Assembly (NCBI GenBank): GCA_017526905.1
Contig: JAFXQT010000058.1
Coordinates: 1-49,253, forward strand
DNA length: 49,253 nt
Source of the DNA: Bacteroidaceae bacterium
GTDB taxonomy: Bacteria; Bacteroidota; Bacteroidia; Bacteroidales; Bacteroidaceae
Reading direction: 5' to 3'
A model generated the notes under the pieces. The model did not search any database and was not told the DNA's origin. It saw only the letters and a list, made by a program, of their open reading frames with translations. Numbering within the stretch: position 1 is the first letter of the stretch; the number at the start of each line of letters is the position of its first letter. The position numbers were made by a program, and so were the translations under genes. Positions 49,149 to 49,253 of the stretch are shown piece by piece.

Positions 49149-49220
49149 TATCTTTGTTTGCTCTTGCCTCTTTCCGGCATCTTTTGCTCCAAGTCCTTGG
49201 GACGTAGCCCGCTACGCCCC
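49149..49220 (+). other. Possible promoter and hairpin at the right edge
   Basis: TATCTTTG at 49149-49156 matches the -7 consensus on the plus strand. GGGACGTAG and CTACGCCCC (49199-49220) form a 9-bp stem with one mismatch and a CCCG loop. A 36-codon frame (49143-49253) spans the promoter motif and is not convincing. The GC content drops sharply from 49085. The sequence may be the start of a dispersed repeat or of a leader of a gene beyond the edge. Confidence 0.3.
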
Positions 49221-49253
49221 AGCGGCCTTGAAACAAAATCTGTTCGGAAATAG

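Noticed and set aside
49143-49253. A 36-codon ORF ending exactly at the window edge
   Set aside because: It contains a promoter-like motif and a hairpin and has no recognisable protein features; the match with the edge is coincidental.
1-49253. tRNA or rRNA genes
   Set aside because: I read the intergenic regions on both strands and saw no tRNA-like cloverleaf or rRNA sequence. A dedicated scan would be needed to exclude it fully.

Overview
The window looks like a contig from a high-GC member of the Bacteroidales, most likely Prevotellaceae. The evidence is the recurrent TAnnTTTG promoter motif of Bacteroidota, TonB-dependent receptors, Bacteroidota lipoprotein signals, and families such as DUF2723, DUF3098, bacterial serpins and the CbiK/CbiJD/CbiGF/CbiET/CbiHC set. 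The first ~97 bases are the end of a clpB reading frame joined directly to a pckA gene cut mid-frame, so the left edge is either a rearrangement or an assembly chimera.

From 0.9 to 20.3 kb there is one long minus-strand vitamin B12 locus. A promoter and a cobalamin riboswitch at about 20.1-20.3 kb lead into a TonB receptor, an exported CbiK-type chelatase, a BtuF-like lipoprotein and a second TonB receptor. The corrin-ring enzymes follow as four two-domain fusions (CbiHC, CbiET, CbiGF, CbiJD), then BtuC, CbiA, CbiP, a CobD-type decarboxylase and CbiB. CbiL, the adenosyltransferase, the lower-ligand genes and BtuD are not in the window. The CbiT part of cbiET carries an in-gene heptanucleotide repeat array that could switch the frame.

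From 20.3 to 25.7 kb is a repeat-rich zone with three copies of a ~130 bp palindromic MITE-like element. It holds yccF, a small ORF, and a minus-strand set pyrE - SRPBCC protein - argH - lipoprotein - upp. From 25.8 to 29.6 kb an ECF sigma factor, a protein with both an inner-membrane segment and an outer-membrane barrel, and a serpin lipoprotein form a tight operon. From 29.7 to 40.1 kb there are a PAP2-family membrane protein, an NAD-dependent epimerase, rnr, a 7TM-HD phosphohydrolase, gltX, waaA and a helix-hairpin-helix protein. Convergent junctions here carry strong hairpins and repeated GGTTAACC palindromes.

From 40.3 kb to the end lie an M16 peptidase, a polysaccharide deacetylase with a repeat-derived insertion, a large DUF2723 membrane protein, a DUF3098 protein and a membrane-tethered winged-helix regulator. 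Between the last two are three 11-bp-spaced TGTCTGACA boxes, the geometry expected for an OmpR/PhoB-type winged helix, so the regulator may control the DUF3098 gene. The most interesting leads are this regulator/operator pair, the possible phase-variable CbiT, and the sigma/barrel/serpin operon.
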